Part shown: in pieces, positions 57,979 through 64,000 of the stretch
How positions within the stretch are numbered: the first letter of the stretch is position 1
How the letters are laid out: every line of letters begins with the position of its first letter
Source: Azospira restricta
GTDB lineage: Bacteria > Pseudomonadota > Gammaproteobacteria > Burkholderiales > Rhodocyclaceae
Reading direction: 5' to 3'
Assembly: GCF_016858125.1 (NCBI RefSeq)
Contig: NZ_CP064781.1
Coordinates: forward strand, 1,178,001 to 1,242,000
Length of the DNA: 64,000 nt
Notes under the pieces: generated by a model
What the model was told of the DNA's origin: nothing
Database searches by the model: none
What the model saw: only the letters and a program-made list of their open reading frames with translations
Position numbers and translations under genes: made by a program

Positions 57979-58677
57979 ATGGCTAAGCTCACCAAGCGCC
58001 AGAAGGCCCTCGCGGGCAAGATCGACCGCAACAAGCTGTACGCCGCCACCGAGGCGCTGACGCTGGCCAAGGCAGTGGCCACCGCCAAGTTCGACGAGTC
58101 GATCGACGTCGCCGTCAACCTCGGCATCGACGCGCGCAAGTCGGACCAACTGGTCCGCGGCTCCGTCGTGCTGCCGGCGGGTACCGGCAAGAGCGTCCGC
58201 GTCGCCGTGTTCGCCCAGGGCGACAAGGCCGAGGCCGCCAAGACCGCCGGTGCCGACATCGTCGGTTTCGACGACCTCGCCGCCGACGTCAAGGCCGGCA
58301 ACATGAACTTCGACGTGGTCATCGCCACGCCGGACGCGATGAAGGTCGTCGGCCAGCTCGGCCAGATCCTCGGTCCGCGCGGCCTGATGCCGAACCCGAA
58401 GGTCGGTACCGTGACCATGGATGTCGCCACTGCGGTGAAGAACGCCAAGGCCGGTCAGGTCCAGTACCGCACCGACAAGGCCGGCATCGTGCATGCCACG
58501 ATCGGCCGCGCCTCGTTCGAGGTCGACAAGCTGGAACTGAACCTGAAGGCGCTGATCGAAGCGCTGCAGAAGGCCAAACCGGCCGCCGCCAAGGGTCAGT
58601 ACCTGAAGAAGATCGCCGTCTCCAGCACGATGGGGCCCGGCGTGCGCATCGACCAGACGTCGCTGGCTGCGCAGTAA
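57979..58677 (+). CDS. rplA: 50S ribosomal protein L1
   Basis: A 232-residue L1-stalk protein that in E. coli also represses its own rplKA mRNA. Domain I contains [29 protein letters not shown] and the family signature [17 protein letters not shown] is near 133. The start at 57979 follows the rplK stop by 1 nt. Confidence 0.99.
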   Translation: MAKLTKRQKALAGKIDRNKLYAATEALTLAKAVATAKFDESIDVAVNLGIDARKSDQLVRGSVVLPAGTGKSVRVAVFAQGDKAEAAKTAGADIVGFDDLAADVKAGNMNFDVVIATPDAMKVVGQLGQILGPRGLMPNPKVGTVTMDVATAVKNAKAGQVQYRTDKAGIVHATIGRASFEVDKLELNLKALIEALQKAKPAAAKGQYLKKIAVSSTMGPGVRIDQTSLAAQ

Positions 58678-58719
58678 CGGAATTACCCCCGGGCTCGCCC
58701 GGGGTCGAGCTTTGAGCTG

Positions 58720-58925
58720 TCGCCCGGAGGTTTCGGGCGGCAGATCGTCAAAGACCGCAGGTGTGGGGATGTCAGTCCTCACTTAAGCGAAAGGCCTGCG
58801 CAGACGGTGTACTCAGAACAGGATTTACGCCGCGCGAGAACGCAATGTCTGGTGCGGCTTCCTCCTGATCCAGGTCGCCGTGGGTGCGGCGGGGTTGTCC
58901 CGCCGTGTGTGGACTTGAAAGGAGA
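58720..58925 (+). ncRNA. ribosomal protein L10 leader (rplJL autoregulation)
   Basis: A 256-nt gap between rplA and rplJ rich in hairpins: CGCCCG/CGGGCG at 58721-58739, CGCAGG (58756) with CCTGCG (58795), and a GGTGCGG... element near 58851 before the Shine-Dalgarno AAAGGAG at 58918. Such a leader is where the L10-L7/L12 complex binds to repress rplJL in many bacteria. The exact fold was not computed. Confidence 0.6.
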
Positions 58926-58933
58926 AAGGACCT

Positions 58934-59437
58934 ATGGGTCTCAATCTTGACGACAAGAAGGCCGTAGTGGCCGAGGTGTCGGCACAGGTGGCCGGTGCGC
59001 AGACGATGGTCGTCGCCGAATACCGTGGCATCGAGGTGAGCGATCTCACCGTGCTGCGGAAGAAGGCGCGCGAGTCGGGCGTGTACCTGCGCGTGCTGAA
59101 GAACACCCTCGTGCGTCGCGCCGTTGCGGACACCCCGTTCGCCGGCCTCGCCGAGTCGATGGTCGGTCCCCTGATCTACGCAATCTCCGAAGACGCCGTG
59201 GCCGCCGCCAAGGTGCTCAACGACTTTGCCAAGGGTAACGACAAGCTGGTCCTGAAGGCGGGCTGCTACAGCGGCAACGTCCTCGACAAGGCCGGCGTCC
59301 AGGCGCTCGCTTCCATTCCCAGCCGCGAGGAGCTCCTCGCCAAGCTGCTCGGTGTCATGCAGGCGCCGGTGTCGGGCTTCGCCGGTGCGCTTGCCGCGCT
59401 GGCCAAGAAGCGCGAGGAAGAAGGCGCCGCCGCCTGA
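58934..59437 (+). CDS. rplJ: 50S ribosomal protein L10
   Basis: A 167-residue stalk base protein. Patterns [34 protein letters not shown] and the C-terminal helix that carries L7/L12 dimers ([13 protein letters not shown]) are clear. The start follows AAAGGAGAAAGG. Confidence 0.99.
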   Translation: MGLNLDDKKAVVAEVSAQVAGAQTMVVAEYRGIEVSDLTVLRKKARESGVYLRVLKNTLVRRAVADTPFAGLAESMVGPLIYAISEDAVAAAKVLNDFAKGNDKLVLKAGCYSGNVLDKAGVQALASIPSREELLAKLLGVMQAPVSGFAGALAALAKKREEEGAAA

Positions 59438-59493
59438 CCGCTACGACCGAATCGCAACATTTACGCAAGAATCTGTTTTAGGAGCTAATGCAA

Positions 59494-59865
<372 letters not shown>

Positions 59866-59883
59866 TCTCGGCTCGCCGATGCT

Positions 59884-59915
59884 GGGCTGGCGGCAGAATT
59901 GCCGCCAGCCCTTTT
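59884..59915 (+). terminator. attenuator between rplL and rpoB
   Basis: A perfect 12-bp stem (GGGCTGGCGGCA with TGCCGCCAGCCC) with a GAAT loop and a four-T tail. E. coli has a partial terminator at the same place that lowers rpoBC relative to rplJL; the short T run fits partial termination. Confidence 0.8.
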
Positions 59916-60087
59916 GTGCTTTTCTGGAAACGGGTTGGACGAAGCCCGCAAATTCGTCGCCGGCAGCACTCAAACGCAAGCATGACACCGCCGTGCGTGG
60001 TTCCGTTTGATTGTTGTTGTACCCGGAGCGGGAAGTCCGCCCGCCCGGGAATCCCAGGACTTATTGCCCACTGAGCTCGGAGCAAAC

Positions 60088-64000
<3,913 letters not shown>

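Overview
The window is a GC-rich chromosomal segment of a betaproteobacterium. The order pilMNOPQ-aroK-aroB-dgt-gltBD, a PhaM-type polyhydroxyalkanoate protein, a fused isobutyryl-CoA mutase and several branched-chain-type ABC components all suggest a metabolically versatile member of Rhodocyclales (Azoarcus/Thauera/Dechloromonas-like). The order-level placement is inference. There is no rRNA, CRISPR array, insertion sequence or prophage. The window opens inside an RND pump gene and closes inside rpoB.

Layout. 1-5.5 kb: RND pump genes, lysA and lptM on the minus strand, then cyaY, convergent with the penicillin-binding protein gene mrcA. 5.6-19.7 kb: one long plus-strand run with the type IV pilus alignment/secretin operon (pilMNOPQ), shikimate genes (aroKB), dgt, and glutamate synthase (gltBD). 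19.8-25.8 kb: a membrane-anchored winged-helix protein of unknown role, glmU-glmS (UDP-GlcNAc synthesis), a PilZ-like protein, folE and a cold-shock gene. 26-34 kb: an AraC-type regulator divergent from a thioesterase gene and icmF, then an orphan periplasmic binding protein, an OprB-type porin and a diheme cytochrome c.

34.4-46.5 kb is an acyl/aryl-acid uptake and activation locus. A Crp/Fnr-type regulator diverges from an acyl-CoA synthetase gene, followed by a five-gene branched-chain-type ABC transporter, a PaaK-like ligase, a secreted orphan protein, a CaiB-type CoA-transferase and an AEC transporter. A perfect palindrome lies on the regulator's promoter. Weaker copies lie upstream of the orphan binding protein and in the AraC/thioesterase-icmF gap, which suggests a small regulon for branched-chain or aromatic acyl-CoA metabolism. 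46.5-54.7 kb holds phaM, a LuxR-type response regulator, a membrane methyltransferase, a fused indolepyruvate:ferredoxin oxidoreductase, a DUF808 membrane protein and an FAD-linked 2-hydroxyacid dehydrogenase.

54.8-64 kb is the translation/transcription core: tRNA-Tyr, tRNA-Gly, tRNA-Thr, tuf, tRNA-Trp, secE, nusG, rplKAJL, rpoB. The most striking observation is here. RpoB carries an insert of about 72 residues, absent from E. coli RpoB, whose sequence pattern and predicted beta-alpha-alpha-beta-alpha-beta order resemble the C-terminal domain of ribosomal protein L7/L12, encoded by the gene immediately upstream. Other points of interest are two tandem A-bulged hairpins between the binding-protein and ATPase genes, a degenerate 99-bp tandem repeat, and a promoter-terminator pair in the gltB leader.
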